64,000 bases of DNA from DATHXC01 sp035459965 (GCA_035459965.1 DATHXC010000004.1:124001-188000); one strand, 5' to 3'; positions 38,710-49,104 are shown, counted from the first letter of the stretch. The notes: generated by a model not told the origin, from the sequence alone. A program made the numbers and translations.

Positions 38710-39848
38710 GCGAATTAGCTTCTTATGCGGCTGCCCCATCGCAAAGCCGTGGCAGAAAATATGATGAACCTTTGCCCCAGGGACGAAATCAATTTCAGCG
38801 CGATCGTGACCGTATCATCCATTCCAGTGCGTTTCGAAGGCTAGAGTATAAAACTCAGGTATTTGTGAATCATGAAGGTGATTTATTCCGCACTCGTCTT
38901 ACACATAGCCTAGAAGTTGCCCAGATTGGCAGGGCTATTGCACGCAATCTCAGCTTGCATGAAGATTTAGTAGAAGCTATCGCGCTCGCCCATGATTTGG
39001 GCCACACCCCATTTGGCCATGCAGGGCAGGATGCACTGAATGCATGCATGAAAGCTAATGGTGGTTTTGAGCACAACCTCCAATCGCTACGCGTAGTCGA
39101 TCATTTGGAACAACGCTATGCCGAGTTCGATGGGCTCAACCTGACATTTGAGTTGCGTGAAGGCATACTGAAGCATTGTTCCGTCAAGAATGCCAAATTG
39201 CTGGGAGATGTAGGCGAGCGCTTTATAAAAAAGGAACAGCCATCACTTGAAGCGCAAGTGACAAACCTGGCAGATGAAATTGCCTACAATAATCATGATG
39301 TGGATGATGGCTTGCGCTCAGGTTTAATTACGCTGGATCAGCTGGAAAAGGTGCAGATATTTGCCGAGCATTTGCAAGTGGTCCGATCTAAATATCCTGA
39401 TCTGAATGGTCGTCGCCTAATACACGAAACAGTACGACGAATGATTAATTCGTTGGTGGTCGATTTATGTAAGCATAGTAATCAGAACATTGCTGAAGCA
39501 AACCCACAAAATATAGAGGAAATTCGTCATTTGCCTATGCTTATAGGGTTCAGCGAGGCAATGCGCAAGCAACAAGCAGAACTTAAAACTTTCCTGCGCA
39601 ATAATCTTTATAAACACTATCGGGTTAACCGCATGAGTGCAAAAGCACATCGTATTATCACCGAATTATTTAATGTCTTTATAAATGATGTTGCCCTGAT
39701 GCCGGATGAATTTCAACAACGTGCAGCAATGGATGGTATCGAAAGCAGTCGAGCCAGAGCAGTGGCGGATTACATCGCTGGCATGACAGATCGTTATGCA
39801 ATTCGTGAATATCAAAGACTATTTACAGTCTCGGAAAAAGAGCTTTAA
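38706..39848 (+). CDS. dgt: dGTPase-like HD-domain triphosphohydrolase
   Basis: 380 residues. HD metal site ([14 protein letters not shown] ... [13 protein letters not shown]) and the [11 protein letters not shown] motif. It hydrolyses dNTPs to nucleosides and triphosphate. The ATG overlaps the aroB stop by four bases, as in many betaproteobacteria. Confidence 0.92.
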   Translation: MSELASYAAAPSQSRGRKYDEPLPQGRNQFQRDRDRIIHSSAFRRLEYKTQVFVNHEGDLFRTRLTHSLEVAQIGRAIARNLSLHEDLVEAIALAHDLGHTPFGHAGQDALNACMKANGGFEHNLQSLRVVDHLEQRYAEFDGLNLTFELREGILKHCSVKNAKLLGDVGERFIKKEQPSLEAQVTNLADEIAYNNHDVDDGLRSGLITLDQLEKVQIFAEHLQVVRSKYPDLNGRRLIHETVRRMINSLVVDLCKHSNQNIAEANPQNIEEIRHLPMLIGFSEAMRKQQAELKTFLRNNLYKHYRVNRMSAKAHRIITELFNVFINDVALMPDEFQQRAAMDGIESSRARAVADYIAGMTDRYAIREYQRLFTVSEKEL

Positions 39849-40146
39849 AGGCTCAAAAACAATAGCAATATGACAAATAGGCCGATAAAATCAGCCCAAG
39901 TATCAACTTATAATATGTTTTAAATCAACAGTATAAAAAGTGTTGTAAATATTCGTGTTGCATATTTACAACAGACATTACTTTTTGTTACAAAAAGCAA
40001 AGACTTTACTTGCGAAAACCTAATGTGCTTTGGCATACTGCTTCTACCTTCTCGCTGATACAAATCAATGAGGGAGCTCGCGAACTCTTTTATATGCTTG
40101 TAAAAGCAACTTAAAAGTTAAATTAGAAACGCAATAGGAGATTTAT
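39849..40146. promoter_or_regulatory. Porin upstream region with inverted repeats
   Basis: 298 bases without a gene. Two perfect inverted repeats are present: TGTTGTAAATA (39941-39951) with TATTTACAACA (39963-39973), and CTTTTTG/CAAAAAG (39981-39997). A weak promoter candidate, TTGCGA at 40010 and CATACT at 40034 (18-base spacer), would give a leader of roughly 100 bases. AGGAG lies six bases before the porin ATG. The repeats may be operators; the binding protein is unknown. Confidence 0.45.
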
Positions 40147-41307
40147 ATGAATAAGAAACTGAGTATGGCAGTTGCCGGTGCTGTAATGGCATTTGGCGCT
40201 TCTGCTGCAAACGCTGGTATCACAATCCCAGCTGGCGATTGGACTATCGATATCGGTGGTAACGTTAACGCTTTCTACACAAGAACAAATGCTGACGGTC
40301 CTCTTCAAACCAACGGTGATGATGTACAAAACATCCGCACTGGTCTATTGCCTTCAGCAATTGGTTTCGGTGGTAAGACACGTCAAAACGATCTGGATGT
40401 TGCTTTCCAATTCACATTCTTCGTCGGTGGCGATGATGGTAACGGTGGCTTGTCCGGTGGCGGCAACAGCATCAACATTCGTCAAGCTTTCTTGAGCTTT
40501 GGCGATAAAAGCTGGGGTACTATCAAGGCTGGTCGTGATTTAGGTATCTTTGGTTCTGACGCAATCCTGTCAGATATGACATTATTGGGCGTTGGTGTTG
40601 GCGCAACTGGTAACGGTGGTAGCTCAACATTGGGTCGTATCGGTTCAGGTTATATCTATGCTGACTGGAATGGTCAAATCAGCTATGCATCACCTAACTG
40701 GAATGGCTTCAGCTTTGCAGTTGGCCTTCGTGACAACCAAGGCGCTAACTCAGGCGTAGATAGAAACGACAAAATTGGTTTTGAAGGTAAAGTTAACTAT
40801 GACTGGACTGGTGATTTCTCCGGTAAAGTTTGGGCTGGTTTCATTACTCAAAAACAAGAGTTCGCTGTTGCTGGTCCTAGCGACTACACAGCACGTGGTT
40901 TTGAATTAGGTGGTAAAGTGGCTGCTGGTGGCTTCGGTTTAGTAGCTTATGGTTACGATGCTCGTGGTCTTGATAGCAATGCTACAACCGCTCTGTTAGG
41001 AGTTGGTGGTATTCCATTCCGTACAGGTGGTGTTAAGACTGACGACAAGGGTGGCTACTTACAAGGCACATTCGTAATTCCAGGTGTTGGCACTAAACTT
41101 GGTCTTTCTTATGGCGTGAGTGATTCTGAGCAACCAGGTGCTGGTCGTGAAGTTAAAAACAAATCATGGATTGCCGGTGCATATCATCCTCTTACAAAGA
41201 GCTTGAACCTTGTTGCTGAATACACTGACGGCAGGCTTGATACAAACCTTGCAGCTGGTAATATCGACTACGATACAGTCAGCCTTGGCGCAATCATGTT
41301 CTTCTAA
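40147..41307 (+). CDS. Gram-negative general porin
   Basis: 386 residues. Signal peptide ending ANA, alternating beta strands throughout, and a C-terminal Phe (GAIMFF), all typical of trimeric outer-membrane porins of betaproteobacteria. Strong AGGAG and a codon choice more uniform than its neighbours suggest very high expression. Substrate preference cannot be read. Monocistronic, closed by a strong terminator. Confidence 0.92.
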   Translation: MNKKLSMAVAGAVMAFGASAANAGITIPAGDWTIDIGGNVNAFYTRTNADGPLQTNGDDVQNIRTGLLPSAIGFGGKTRQNDLDVAFQFTFFVGGDDGNGGLSGGGNSINIRQAFLSFGDKSWGTIKAGRDLGIFGSDAILSDMTLLGVGVGATGNGGSSTLGRIGSGYIYADWNGQISYASPNWNGFSFAVGLRDNQGANSGVDRNDKIGFEGKVNYDWTGDFSGKVWAGFITQKQEFAVAGPSDYTARGFELGGKVAAGGFGLVAYGYDARGLDSNATTALLGVGGIPFRTGGVKTDDKGGYLQGTFVIPGVGTKLGLSYGVSDSEQPGAGREVKNKSWIAGAYHPLTKSLNLVAEYTDGRLDTNLAAGNIDYDTVSLGAIMFF

Positions 41308-41336
41308 GATTAATTTCTTAGTTGGACTTGTAGCTT

Positions 41337-41366
41337 AAAAACGGCACCCTAGGGTGCCGTTTTTTA
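41337..41366 (+). terminator. Terminator after the porin gene
   Basis: AAAAACGGCACCCT followed directly by its reverse complement, with six T after the G+C stem. Almost no loop when fully paired. The flanking A and T runs could let it work on both strands. Confidence 0.9.
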
Positions 41367-41402
41367 TTAGCATGCTGTTTTTTACTCAAATGAAAGCATA
41401 AA

Positions 41403-41645
41403 ATGAATCGTATTATTTTTGTACTAGCAGCGTCACTTTGCGCTTGCGTCAATTCCACAAATAACGTGACACAGCCTGTATACACGAAGGGGGCCAATAT
41501 GTTCACTACATGTAGCGGAGTGGTTGAGGATTGGGCTAGCTGTAATGACAAAGCAATGAAAGCATGTTCAGGTAAGTATGATGTTGTACAGAAAGATGAA
41601 AATCCATCGGGAGCCCAGCGAGAGCTTACTTTTAAATGTAAGTAA
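41403..41645 (+). CDS. Small cysteine-rich probable lipoprotein
   Basis: 80 residues. A short hydrophobic leader ends in a lipobox-like LCAC, followed by a mature part with four cysteines spaced C-x(6)-C and C (TTCSGVVEDWASCNDKAMKACSG, then a final KCK), which may form disulfides. No recognised family. It lies between the porin terminator and a TPR-methyltransferase gene 27 bases downstream. Confidence 0.55.
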   Translation: MNRIIFVLAASLCACVNSTNNVTQPVYTKGANMFTTCSGVVEDWASCNDKAMKACSGKYDVVQKDENPSGAQRELTFKCK

Positions 41646-41672
41646 TCATTTAATTAATAATGATTTCAACGT

Positions 41673-42806
41673 ATGCAAAAAAATAAACTTAATTTAAAAG
41701 CGAAGACTTCTGAATTACAAACAGCCTGGAATTTCTACAGATTGGGGCATTTTTCAGATACTGAAAGTATTTGCCAGGAAGTACTGCAAGCAGACCCTAA
41801 GCAAGCAGAAGCACTTCACTTGCTAGGTACTATAGCACTGCAGTATGGCAAAGCAAAAGAAGCAGTAGAATTTTTAACGCTCGCCATAAAATACAACAAT
41901 AAGAATCCTGAGACACTGAGCAATCTCGGCCTTGCCTATCATGAACAAGGCTTGATTGCAGAGGCTATCAAGCAATATCAGCGCGCGATTGCTCTGGTAC
42001 CGCAATATATCAATTCGCACTACAACCTACATGCGGCCGTGCTGGATCCCGATAATCCAGCAGCAGCTATTGCCTGCTTGAAGCGAGTACTGAGTATTAA
42101 TCCCAGGGATGAGGATGCGCGTTTCATGCTCGCGATCCAGTTAAGTTATAGCGGCCATAAAGAACAGGCTGAGGCCTTCTTTGCCGCCGGCCCTCAAGCA
42201 TCTCCACACTATCGGGCCAGGCTGGATGCCTGGCATTATCTGAACCAGAAAAACCAGGTGCTGCCTCCCATCATGGGAAGTGGGATCCAGATGTTTACAC
42301 ATGCGATGAGGCTCGCTAATCAAGAGGGCCTGGTACTAGAGTTTGGTGTGCGGTTTGGCACCTCGATCAGGGTGCTTGCCAAAATGGTCAACGAAGTGCA
42401 TGGTTTTGATAGCTTTGAAGGCTTACCGGACGAGTGGCATCATGAACCCAAAGGAAGCTACACAACCAAAGGGGTTGTTCCTGAAGTACCGGCTAATGTC
42501 TCATTGCATATTGGCTGGTTCGATACGACTTTGCCAGCGTTCCTGGAAAAACATGAGGGCCCTGTACGATTCATTAATGTTGATTGCGACATCTATAGCT
42601 CAACGAAGACCTTATTGGAGTTGCTGGCACCACGCTTGGTCGTGGGGTCTGTCCTTGTATTTGACGAATACATCGGCAATGAGCACTGGAGAGAGGATGA
42701 GTACAAGGCCTTCCAGGAGGCCATTGCAAAATATGGCTGGGAGTATGAGTATATCGCCTTCAGTTTCTACACTAAGCAAGTCGCTGTGCGTATTACTAAG
42801 GTTTGA
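41673..42806 (+). CDS. TPR protein with TylF-like methyltransferase domain
   Basis: 377 residues. The N-terminal half is tetratricopeptide repeats (LLGTIALQYGKAKEAVEFLTLAI, LSNLGLAYHEQG). The C-terminal half is a macrocin/TylF-type SAM-dependent O-methyltransferase fold (LVLEFGVRFGTSIRVLA, GFDSFEGLPDEWH, INVDCDIYSSTKTLLELL, VFDEYIGNEHW). Such fusions often modify surface glycans or glycopeptides; the substrate here is unknown. Flanked by terminators, so probably expressed alone or with the small lipoprotein. Confidence 0.75.
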   Translation: MQKNKLNLKAKTSELQTAWNFYRLGHFSDTESICQEVLQADPKQAEALHLLGTIALQYGKAKEAVEFLTLAIKYNNKNPETLSNLGLAYHEQGLIAEAIKQYQRAIALVPQYINSHYNLHAAVLDPDNPAAAIACLKRVLSINPRDEDARFMLAIQLSYSGHKEQAEAFFAAGPQASPHYRARLDAWHYLNQKNQVLPPIMGSGIQMFTHAMRLANQEGLVLEFGVRFGTSIRVLAKMVNEVHGFDSFEGLPDEWHHEPKGSYTTKGVVPEVPANVSLHIGWFDTTLPAFLEKHEGPVRFINVDCDIYSSTKTLLELLAPRLVVGSVLVFDEYIGNEHWREDEYKAFQEAIAKYGWEYEYIAFSFYTKQVAVRITKV

Positions 42807-42808
42807 TT

Positions 42809-42837
42809 AAAAATGGCGCTAAAAGCGCCATTTTTAA
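42809..42837. terminator. Bidirectional terminator between TPR gene and ntrC
   Basis: AAAAATGGCGCT (42809-42820) pairs with AGCGCCATTTTT (42824-42835) around a 3-base loop. A and T runs on both sides allow it to end transcription of the plus-strand gene and of the minus-strand ntrBC genes. Confidence 0.85.
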
Positions 42838-42864
42838 TATCATGAATTGAGCGCTAGCAAAGGT

Positions 42865-44253
42865 TTATCCCTCGATCCCCAGCTCCTGAATCTTGCGAGT
42901 TAAAGTGTTACGCCCCATGCCTAGTTGTGTGGCGGCCTCAATACGGCGTCCGCCAGTGTGCTGCAAGGCTTTTGCAATCAGGATTTTTTCAAACTCTTTC
43001 GTCCGTGTATCCAGTACATTCTGCTCACCGCGATTCAATGCATCTACCACCTCAGCTGCCAATGCGTCCTGCCAGGAAGCTGCACTAAGCGGCTTTGAAG
43101 TGTCCTCTTTTAGCTCTGGTGGCAGATCTGCTACGTCAATGTTCTGCCCTGGCGCCATCACTGTAAGCCAATGACAAACATTTTCTAGCTGACGTACATT
43201 ACCGCTCCAGCTCATGGTCGCAAGGTACTTTAACGCAGATGCTGATGGCTGCTTGGTTTCTACACCAAGTTCCTGGGCGCTTTGCTGCAAAAAGTGTTTG
43301 ACCAATAAGGGGACATCTTCGCGACGCTCGCGTAATGGAGGAAGCCGTAAGCGAATCACATTAAGACGATGGAATAAGTCTTCACGGAACAGGCCGAGCT
43401 TAACGCGGTCTTCCAGATCCTGATGGGTTGCTGCAATGATGCGCACATTCACTTTGACGGGGTGGTGTCCGCCGACACGATAGAACTGTCCATCACACAA
43501 TACACGTAACAGCCGCGTTTGCAGGTCGGAAGGCATATCACCAATTTCATCCAGAAACAGCGTACCTCCATCTGCCTGTTCAAAGCGGCCGCGCCTGGCC
43601 GCTTGGGCGCCAGTAAATGCGCCACGTTCATGCCCGAATAATTCAGACTCTAGCAAATCTTTAGGAATCGCTGCAGTATTGATAGCAATAAATGGTTTAT
43701 CTGCACGTGGGCTATGCCTATGCAGTGCGCTCGCTACCAGCTCTTTACCAGTCCCGGATTCGCCGTTGATAAGCACAGTTGCATGCGAGCGACTTAGCCT
43801 GCCTATAGCTCTGAAAACCTCCTGCATGGCTGGTGCCTGGCCAATAATCTCCGGTGTTTCTTCATGGCTGACGGCCTCGGTTGCCTGACGCATGCTTTCT
43901 TCTACCGCGCGCTTGATAATATCAATGGCCTGATCGACATCAAAAGGTTTTGCCAGATACTCAAAAGCACCGCCCTGAAAGGCGGCAACAGCGCTCTCGA
44001 GATCAGAGTAAGCAGTCATGATAATCACTGGGATATCTGGTAGACGCTGTTTAATTTCTTGCAGGAAATCCAACCCGGAACCGTTAGGCATACGGATGTC
44101 ACTTACCACCACTTGCGGTTGCTCGGTATTGAGGGCGCTCATGGCTTCAGGAACTGAAGAGAATGTCCTGAATTCCATCTCGGTTCGCGCAAGTGCTTTT
44201 TCAAACACCCAGCGTATAGATTTGTCGTCGTCAATAATCCAGATTGGTTTCAT
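42865..44253 (-). CDS. ntrC: Nitrogen regulator NtrC
   Basis: 462 residues. Receiver domain (IDDDKSIRWV, phospho-acceptor Asp in VVSDIRMPNGSG, MTAYSD, LAKPFD), AAA+ domain with GESGTGKE, GAFTGA (RGAFTGAQAARRG) and GGTLFLDEIGD, and a Fis HTH (RRIEAATQLGMGRNTLTRKI). Activates sigma-54 promoters under nitrogen limitation. Targets in this window likely include glnA and perhaps the guanidine operon at 58346. Downstream of ntrB by 42 bases. Confidence 0.96.
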   Translation of the reverse strand: MKPIWIIDDDKSIRWVFEKALARTEMEFRTFSSVPEAMSALNTEQPQVVVSDIRMPNGSGLDFLQEIKQRLPDIPVIIMTAYSDLESAVAAFQGGAFEYLAKPFDVDQAIDIIKRAVEESMRQATEAVSHEETPEIIGQAPAMQEVFRAIGRLSRSHATVLINGESGTGKELVASALHRHSPRADKPFIAINTAAIPKDLLESELFGHERGAFTGAQAARRGRFEQADGGTLFLDEIGDMPSDLQTRLLRVLCDGQFYRVGGHHPVKVNVRIIAATHQDLEDRVKLGLFREDLFHRLNVIRLRLPPLRERREDVPLLVKHFLQQSAQELGVETKQPSASALKYLATMSWSGNVRQLENVCHWLTVMAPGQNIDVADLPPELKEDTSKPLSAASWQDALAAEVVDALNRGEQNVLDTRTKEFEKILIAKALQHTGGRRIEAATQLGMGRNTLTRKIQELGIEG

Positions 44254-44295
44254 GTTATGCCTATTATTTCTAATGTATTGATGGGTTGTGTTCGC

Positions 44296-45402
44296 TTACT
44301 GTCGAATCACATAGCCTTTGATGGCTGTACTTTCTATTGGTAACAAAATGGTAAAACAGGTATGCCCTGGCTGGCTATCGCATTCAATCATACCGTGGTG
44401 CTGGGTAATAAACGTTTGTGCCAGCGTTAATCCTAATCCGGAGCCACCTTCGCGCCCCGAAACCAGAGGGTAGAAAATACGATCTCGTATTTCTGCCGGA
44501 ATGCCCGGTCCATTATCAATAATCTGCAACTTAATGGCGACACGGTAACGCTTTTTTGCCAGTGTTACCTGTCTTTCTGCCCTAGTCCTCAGAATGATTC
44601 TGCCTTGCTCTTGCTGTCCATATCCCTCTACTGATTGCATGGCTTGTACCGCATTGCGCGCAATATTAAGCACAGCCTGAATGAGCTTTTCCCGGTCGCC
44701 GATGAGCTCTGGCAAACTGGTATCGTAGTCGCGCTGAACCCTTATGCCTTTGGGCGATTCGGCAAGTAACAGACTACGTACCCGCTCCAGTACTTCATGG
44801 ATATTAGTAGGCTCGTATTTCGGTACACGATGTGGCACCAGCAACCTATCCATCAAGGTCTGCAGGCGGTCTGCTTCCTTGATAATCACTTGCGTGTATT
44901 CACGCAGATTTGCCTGCGGTAATTCATGCTCCAATAGTTGGGCCGCACCTCGCAGGCCACCCAAAGGATTACGTATCTCATGGGCCAGATTACGTAACAA
45001 CTCAGCATTGGCCTGTTGTTGAATCAGCATGCGTTCCTCACGGGCAATCCGCAACTGCTGATCCATCTGCTGAAATTCGAGTACCAAGCAGGCTGGTGGC
45101 AAATCCACTGGCGTTACCGTACAAGTCACCGCCAATGAATTCTGGCGCATGGTCGTAATGACAAACTCGTGTTCACGAAATGGACTGTGGCTAAGAATGG
45201 CATTTTCTACAGCAGAGTGCAGTATCTCGCAACCCGGAAAAACCTGAGAGACTGGCAAACCGGTAACTTGCTTTGCACTGATTGCAAATAACACTTCAGA
45301 GCCGGGATTTGCATATATCACATTACGTGATTTATCTAGCAGTATGACCGCTGTGGCGAGGTGTTCAAGACCGGTGAATGAAGAAGGAATAGTGTGTACC
45401 AT
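44296..45402 (-). CDS. ntrB: Nitrogen sensor kinase NtrB
   Basis: 368 residues, soluble. N-terminal PAS domain, phospho-acceptor His in NLAHEIRNPLGGLRGAAQLLE, N box IARNAVQAM, and G boxes DNGPGIP and GGSGLGL. It phosphorylates NtrC when PII signals nitrogen shortage. Operon ntrB-ntrC. Confidence 0.95.
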   Translation of the reverse strand: MVHTIPSSFTGLEHLATAVILLDKSRNVIYANPGSEVLFAISAKQVTGLPVSQVFPGCEILHSAVENAILSHSPFREHEFVITTMRQNSLAVTCTVTPVDLPPACLVLEFQQMDQQLRIAREERMLIQQQANAELLRNLAHEIRNPLGGLRGAAQLLEHELPQANLREYTQVIIKEADRLQTLMDRLLVPHRVPKYEPTNIHEVLERVRSLLLAESPKGIRVQRDYDTSLPELIGDREKLIQAVLNIARNAVQAMQSVEGYGQQEQGRIILRTRAERQVTLAKKRYRVAIKLQIIDNGPGIPAEIRDRIFYPLVSGREGGSGLGLTLAQTFITQHHGMIECDSQPGHTCFTILLPIESTAIKGYVIRQ

Positions 45403-45496
45403 AACCCTGGATAAGCAAAAGCCAGGCCAGAATATGCTTTAAATTGTTTGGGAAAGCTTCAGCCTAGCTTAATTCACTGGGTTCACTCATAAAGAT

Positions 45497-45976
45497 TCAT
45501 TTGAGTGAAGCTAGCTCTTTTTGTAAAAGTTGAACGTTTTTTTCATGAGAGTCTACCTCTGACTGCAAACGCTGACTCTTCTCATCAGTTTTGCCCGTGG
45601 CATCACGGCTGAATGGCGGGGCGTTCTCTGCATAGGCTTTTTTTGCATCCTGCAGCGCCTTTTGTTCGATCTCAAGTTCTGAAGCTAAAATCTGTTTACG
45701 CTTATCATCGCGCTGATTCTGGGTTTGGCTATCCACACGCGGAAAATTGACTGGTGTTGGTGTTTTGGCGCGATTAGTGCGTTCAGCTTTATTGTTGCTA
45801 CCTGCAAAGCCCTCTATATCAAGCTTGACTGCGCCCTTATTCGGCATGTTGGAATAGGTGATATTGCCTTCGCTATCTGTGCTCTTGTAAATATCGGCAT
45901 AGGCAAACAGCGGGATGCTGAAGCAAACCACCGAAATCATTAAAAGCAGAATTTTTTTCATAAACCAGTTTTTCAT
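45497..45976 (-). CDS. DUF4124-domain envelope protein
   Basis: 159 residues. Signal peptide (KKILLLMISVVCFSIPLFAYA), DUF4124 motif DIYKSTDSEGNITYSNMPNKG, then a charged coiled-coil tail. AGGG lies five bases before the ATG. Function unknown. It sits between glnA and ntrB on the same strand, as is seen in other betaproteobacteria, and is the second DUF4124 protein in the window. Confidence 0.75.
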   Translation of the reverse strand: MKNWFMKKILLLMISVVCFSIPLFAYADIYKSTDSEGNITYSNMPNKGAVKLDIEGFAGSNNKAERTNRAKTPTPVNFPRVDSQTQNQRDDKRKQILASELEIEQKALQDAKKAYAENAPPFSRDATGKTDEKSQRLQSEVDSHEKNVQLLQKELASLK

Positions 45977-46077
45977 AAGCCCTATTATGGATTAAGTTTA
46001 GTTGAGAACATACATTGAGGCAACGCGTCTGTATCAGAGTTCGTTGACGATAAATCAGTCTTGGGTTTTCTATAAAC

Positions 46078-46101
46078 AAAAAAGGCGGGATAACCCGCCT
46101 T
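46078..46101 (-). terminator. Terminator after glnA
   Basis: AAGGCGGG (46082-46089) pairs with CCCGCCTT (46094-46101) around ATAA. On the minus strand the stem is followed by six U residues, closing the glnA transcript before the DUF4124 gene. Confidence 0.88.
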
Positions 46102-46132
46102 CTTGCCTAACCATCGCTTTAAGTTTTACTAC

Positions 46133-47542
46133 TTAGCAGCTGTAGTACAAGCCAAACTCAACTGGGTGTGGGGTCTGACGCAGCTTGGTAACTTCTTCCA
46201 TCTTCAATGTGATGTAAGCATCAATCCAGTCTTCTGAGAACACACCACCGCGAGTCAGGAACTCACGGTCTTTATCCAGATACTCCAGCGCTTGCTCAAG
46301 TGAAGAACAAACGGTTGGGATCAATGCATCTTCTTCTGGTGGCAGATGGTACAAGTCTTTAGTTGCTGGCTCACCTGGGTGAATCTTGTTTTGTACGCCA
46401 TCAAGACCTGCCATTAACAAAGCACTGAATGCCAAGTATGGGTTAGCAATCGGATCCGGGAAGCGTGCTTCAACACGACGAGCCTTATCAGAATGTACAA
46501 ATGGAATACGAATAGCAGCAGAACGGTTCTTGGCAGAGTAAGCCAATTTTACTGGCGCTTCATAATGTGGAACCAGGCGCTTGTAAGAGTTGGTACCCGG
46601 GTTGGTAATCGCGTTCAAAGCGCGTGCGTGTTTGATAATGCCGCCGATGTAGTAAAGGGCAAAATCACTTAAGCCAGCGTAGCCGCCACCTGCAAACAGG
46701 TTTTTGCCATCTTTCCAAACGGATTGGTGTACGTGCATACCGGAACCGTTATCGCCAAACATAGGCTTAGGCATGAAAGTAGCTGTTTTACCATAAGCAT
46801 GGGCAGTGTTGAGCACAACGTATTTGAGGATTTGGGTCCAATCAGCACGTTTTACCAAAGTGCTGAATTGTGTACCGATCTCACATTGGCCAGCAGTAGC
46901 TACTTCGTGGTGATGTACTTCAACTGGCACGCCCATTTCTTCAAGCGTGATACACATGGCAGAGCGAACATCTTGCAAAGAGTCGACTGGAGGTACTGGG
47001 AAATAACCACCTTTGATGCCTGGACGGTGGCCAGTATTGCCACCTTCAAACTTATCAGCAGATGACCATGCGGCCTCTTCTGAATTGATTTTAACTGAGC
47101 TGCCACTCATGTCGACTGACCAGTTGATCGAATCGAAAATGAAGAATTCTGGTTCTGGGCCAAAGTAAGCTGTGTCGCCTAAACCGCTTGATTTCAAATA
47201 AGCTTCAGCACGTTTTGCCAAGCTGCGCGGGTCGCGGTCATAGCCTTTGCCGTCGGTTGGATCAACCACGTCACAGGTAAGAATCAGGGTCGGTTCGTCC
47301 ATGAATGGATCGATGTTTGCGGTGTCAGGATCTGGCATCAACTGCATATCTGAAGCCTGGATACCCTTCCAGCCTGCAATAGAAGAGCCATCGAATGCAT
47401 GGCCTTCAGTGAATTTGTCTTCATTGAATGCTGAAACAGGCACTGTTACGTGTTGTTCCTTGCCACGTGTATCTGTAAAACGAAAATCGACAAATTTAAT
47501 GTCATTGTCCTTGACCATTTTCATTACTTTGGCGACCGCCAT
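46133..47542 (-). CDS. glnA: Glutamine synthetase type I
   Basis: 469 residues, dodecameric GSI. Seen: [58 protein letters not shown], and the adenylylation Tyr in [10 protein letters not shown]. It makes glutamine from glutamate and ammonia and is switched by GlnE. A sigma-54 promoter and NtrC sites lie upstream, and ntrBC are downstream. Confidence 0.97.
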   Translation of the reverse strand: MAVAKVMKMVKDNDIKFVDFRFTDTRGKEQHVTVPVSAFNEDKFTEGHAFDGSSIAGWKGIQASDMQLMPDPDTANIDPFMDEPTLILTCDVVDPTDGKGYDRDPRSLAKRAEAYLKSSGLGDTAYFGPEPEFFIFDSINWSVDMSGSSVKINSEEAAWSSADKFEGGNTGHRPGIKGGYFPVPPVDSLQDVRSAMCITLEEMGVPVEVHHHEVATAGQCEIGTQFSTLVKRADWTQILKYVVLNTAHAYGKTATFMPKPMFGDNGSGMHVHQSVWKDGKNLFAGGGYAGLSDFALYYIGGIIKHARALNAITNPGTNSYKRLVPHYEAPVKLAYSAKNRSAAIRIPFVHSDKARRVEARFPDPIANPYLAFSALLMAGLDGVQNKIHPGEPATKDLYHLPPEEDALIPTVCSSLEQALEYLDKDREFLTRGGVFSEDWIDAYITLKMEEVTKLRQTPHPVEFGLYYSC

Positions 47543-47607
47543 TTGATTCTCCTAAGCTCTATTTTGGTTAAGAAAGGGTGGACTTGCAAAAACTAGACAC
47601 AGAATCT

Positions 47608-47623
47608 AGCAGGATTTGTGCCA
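47608..47623 (-). promoter_or_regulatory. Sigma-54 promoter of glnA
   Basis: Minus-strand TGGCACAAATCCTGCT: GG and GC ten bases apart, one mismatch in the -12 box (CTGC for TTGC). Predicted start near 47597, giving about a 55-base leader. Confidence 0.82.
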
Positions 47624-47695
47624 TTGGGTAATAAGGCATATTAAAAAAATCTTATTCTCACACATAAGGTTACAAAAGAGAATAAAAAATAGCGA

Positions 47696-47741
47696 GCACC
47701 AAATGTGAGCGCTCGTATTTTTCGTTGCACCAATATTGTGC
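47696..47741. promoter_or_regulatory. NtrC binding sites upstream of glnA
   Basis: GCACCAATATTGTGC (47727-47741) matches the NtrC dyad GCACCANNNTGGTGC at all but one position. GCACCAAATGTGAGC (47696-47710) is a weaker copy exactly 31 bases away, three helical turns. They lie about 75-120 bases upstream of the -24 element. A third, poorer dyad follows at about 47748. The rest of the 280-base glnA/rhodanese gap shows nothing else clear. Confidence 0.7.
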
Positions 47742-47822
47742 TTATATTGCGCTGAAGTGCGCTCATGGTTGAATGAAGTTATACTTTGAAAAAGGTAGCT
47801 GTATTCATAGAGGACAACCATC

Positions 47823-48275
47823 ATGCCATTAACCAAAATTTTGCAACAAGCCAAAGAACGCGCACAACAACAAAATCTTCCATATGCTGGTGCATTAACG
47901 CCACAAGAGGCCGCGGAAGTGCTGAAATTAACTGCATCAGCCAAACTGGTCGATGTTAGAAGCAAAGCAGAGCTAGAGCTGGTAGGGCGTATACCGCAAG
48001 CTAGCCACATCGAATGGGCATTTTATCCGGGCATGGTGGCTAATCCAGATTTCGCCAAACATCTTGAGATGCAAATCGATCGCGAGTCCTTAGTCATGTT
48101 CATCTGCCGCACCGGTGGGCGTTCTCACAATGCTGCGGTGACTGCCAATAAGCTGGGGTTTAGTGAAGCGTATAACGTACTGGAAGGTTTTGAGGGTGAA
48201 ACGGATGCCGCAACCAGACAGCGCGGCGCAATTAGTGGCTGGAAAGCGGCTGGCTTGCCGTGGGCGAATGCCTGA
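47823..48275 (+). CDS. Rhodanese-like sulfurtransferase
   Basis: 150 residues, one rhodanese domain. The active-site loop is CRTGGR ([14 protein letters not shown]) and the start of the domain is [25 protein letters not shown]. The final [13 protein letters not shown] is usual for the family. Moves sulfane sulfur to an unknown acceptor. Its stop overlaps the aroE start by eight bases. Confidence 0.88.
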   Translation: MPLTKILQQAKERAQQQNLPYAGALTPQEAAEVLKLTASAKLVDVRSKAELELVGRIPQASHIEWAFYPGMVANPDFAKHLEMQIDRESLVMFICRTGGRSHNAAVTANKLGFSEAYNVLEGFEGETDAATRQRGAISGWKAAGLPWANA

Positions 48276-49101
48276 TCGTTATGCCGTTATCGGCAACCCG
48301 GTAGCGCATAGCCAGTCCCCTGTTATCCACCATGCGTTTGCTTTGCAAACCACCCAGGATATTGAGTATGGGAAAGTGCTTGCGCCGATAGATGGGTTTG
48401 CGGACACAGTACGCGCCCTAATTGCTGATGGCGTTAAGGGTGCTAATGTTACGGTGCCATTCAAATTCGAAGCTTACGCGCTGGCAGATCAACTTACTGA
48501 ACGGGCGATGGATGCTGGTGCAGTCAATACGCTGGTGTTTGGTGAAGATGGCATTATTGGTGACAATACTGATGGTGCAGGTTTGGTGCGTGATGTGCAG
48601 AACAACCTTGGCGTTGCAATTCACGGAAAGCGCGTGCTGCTGATTGGTGCAGGCGGTGCTGCCGAGGGTGTTTTGCACCCCCTATTGGCGCAGCAGCCAA
48701 CCTTGCTGGTCATCGCCAATCGCAATCTGGATAAAGCCTTGAGCATGGTGAAAAAAGTGGAAGAGCAAGGTGACTTCCGTCTGGTGTCAGTCAACGCCCA
48801 TGCCTTTGATGACTTACGTGGGCAATCATTTGATATTGTGATTAACGCTACCTCAGCAGGTTTAACTGAAACAAGCCTGCCCTTGCCAGAAGACATGTTC
48901 GCTGCAGGTGCATTGGCTTACGACATGATGTATGGTCGCGAAACCCCATTCATGGCCTTTGCCCGTCAGCATGGTGCCGCAATGGTTGCCGATGGCCTGG
49001 GTATGCTGGTAGAGCAGGCGGCTGAGGCATTTTATATCTGGCGCAAAGTGTATCCAATGACAGCGCCAATCATTACAAAACTTAAAGCTGGCAGCGCGTA
49101 G
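48268..49101 (+). CDS. aroE: Shikimate dehydrogenase
   Basis: 277 residues from the ATG at 48268 ([18 protein letters not shown]), which matches the family start; longer in-frame starts inside the rhodanese gene are rejected. Seen: VTVPFK catalytic Lys region, NTDGAG, NADP loop [12 protein letters not shown]. It reduces 3-dehydroshikimate. Followed three bases later by mtgA. Confidence 0.95.
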   Translation: MPDRYAVIGNPVAHSQSPVIHHAFALQTTQDIEYGKVLAPIDGFADTVRALIADGVKGANVTVPFKFEAYALADQLTERAMDAGAVNTLVFGEDGIIGDNTDGAGLVRDVQNNLGVAIHGKRVLLIGAGGAAEGVLHPLLAQQPTLLVIANRNLDKALSMVKKVEEQGDFRLVSVNAHAFDDLRGQSFDIVINATSAGLTETSLPLPEDMFAAGALAYDMMYGRETPFMAFARQHGAAMVADGLGMLVEQAAEAFYIWRKVYPMTAPIITKLKAGSA

Positions 49102-49104
49102 AAC

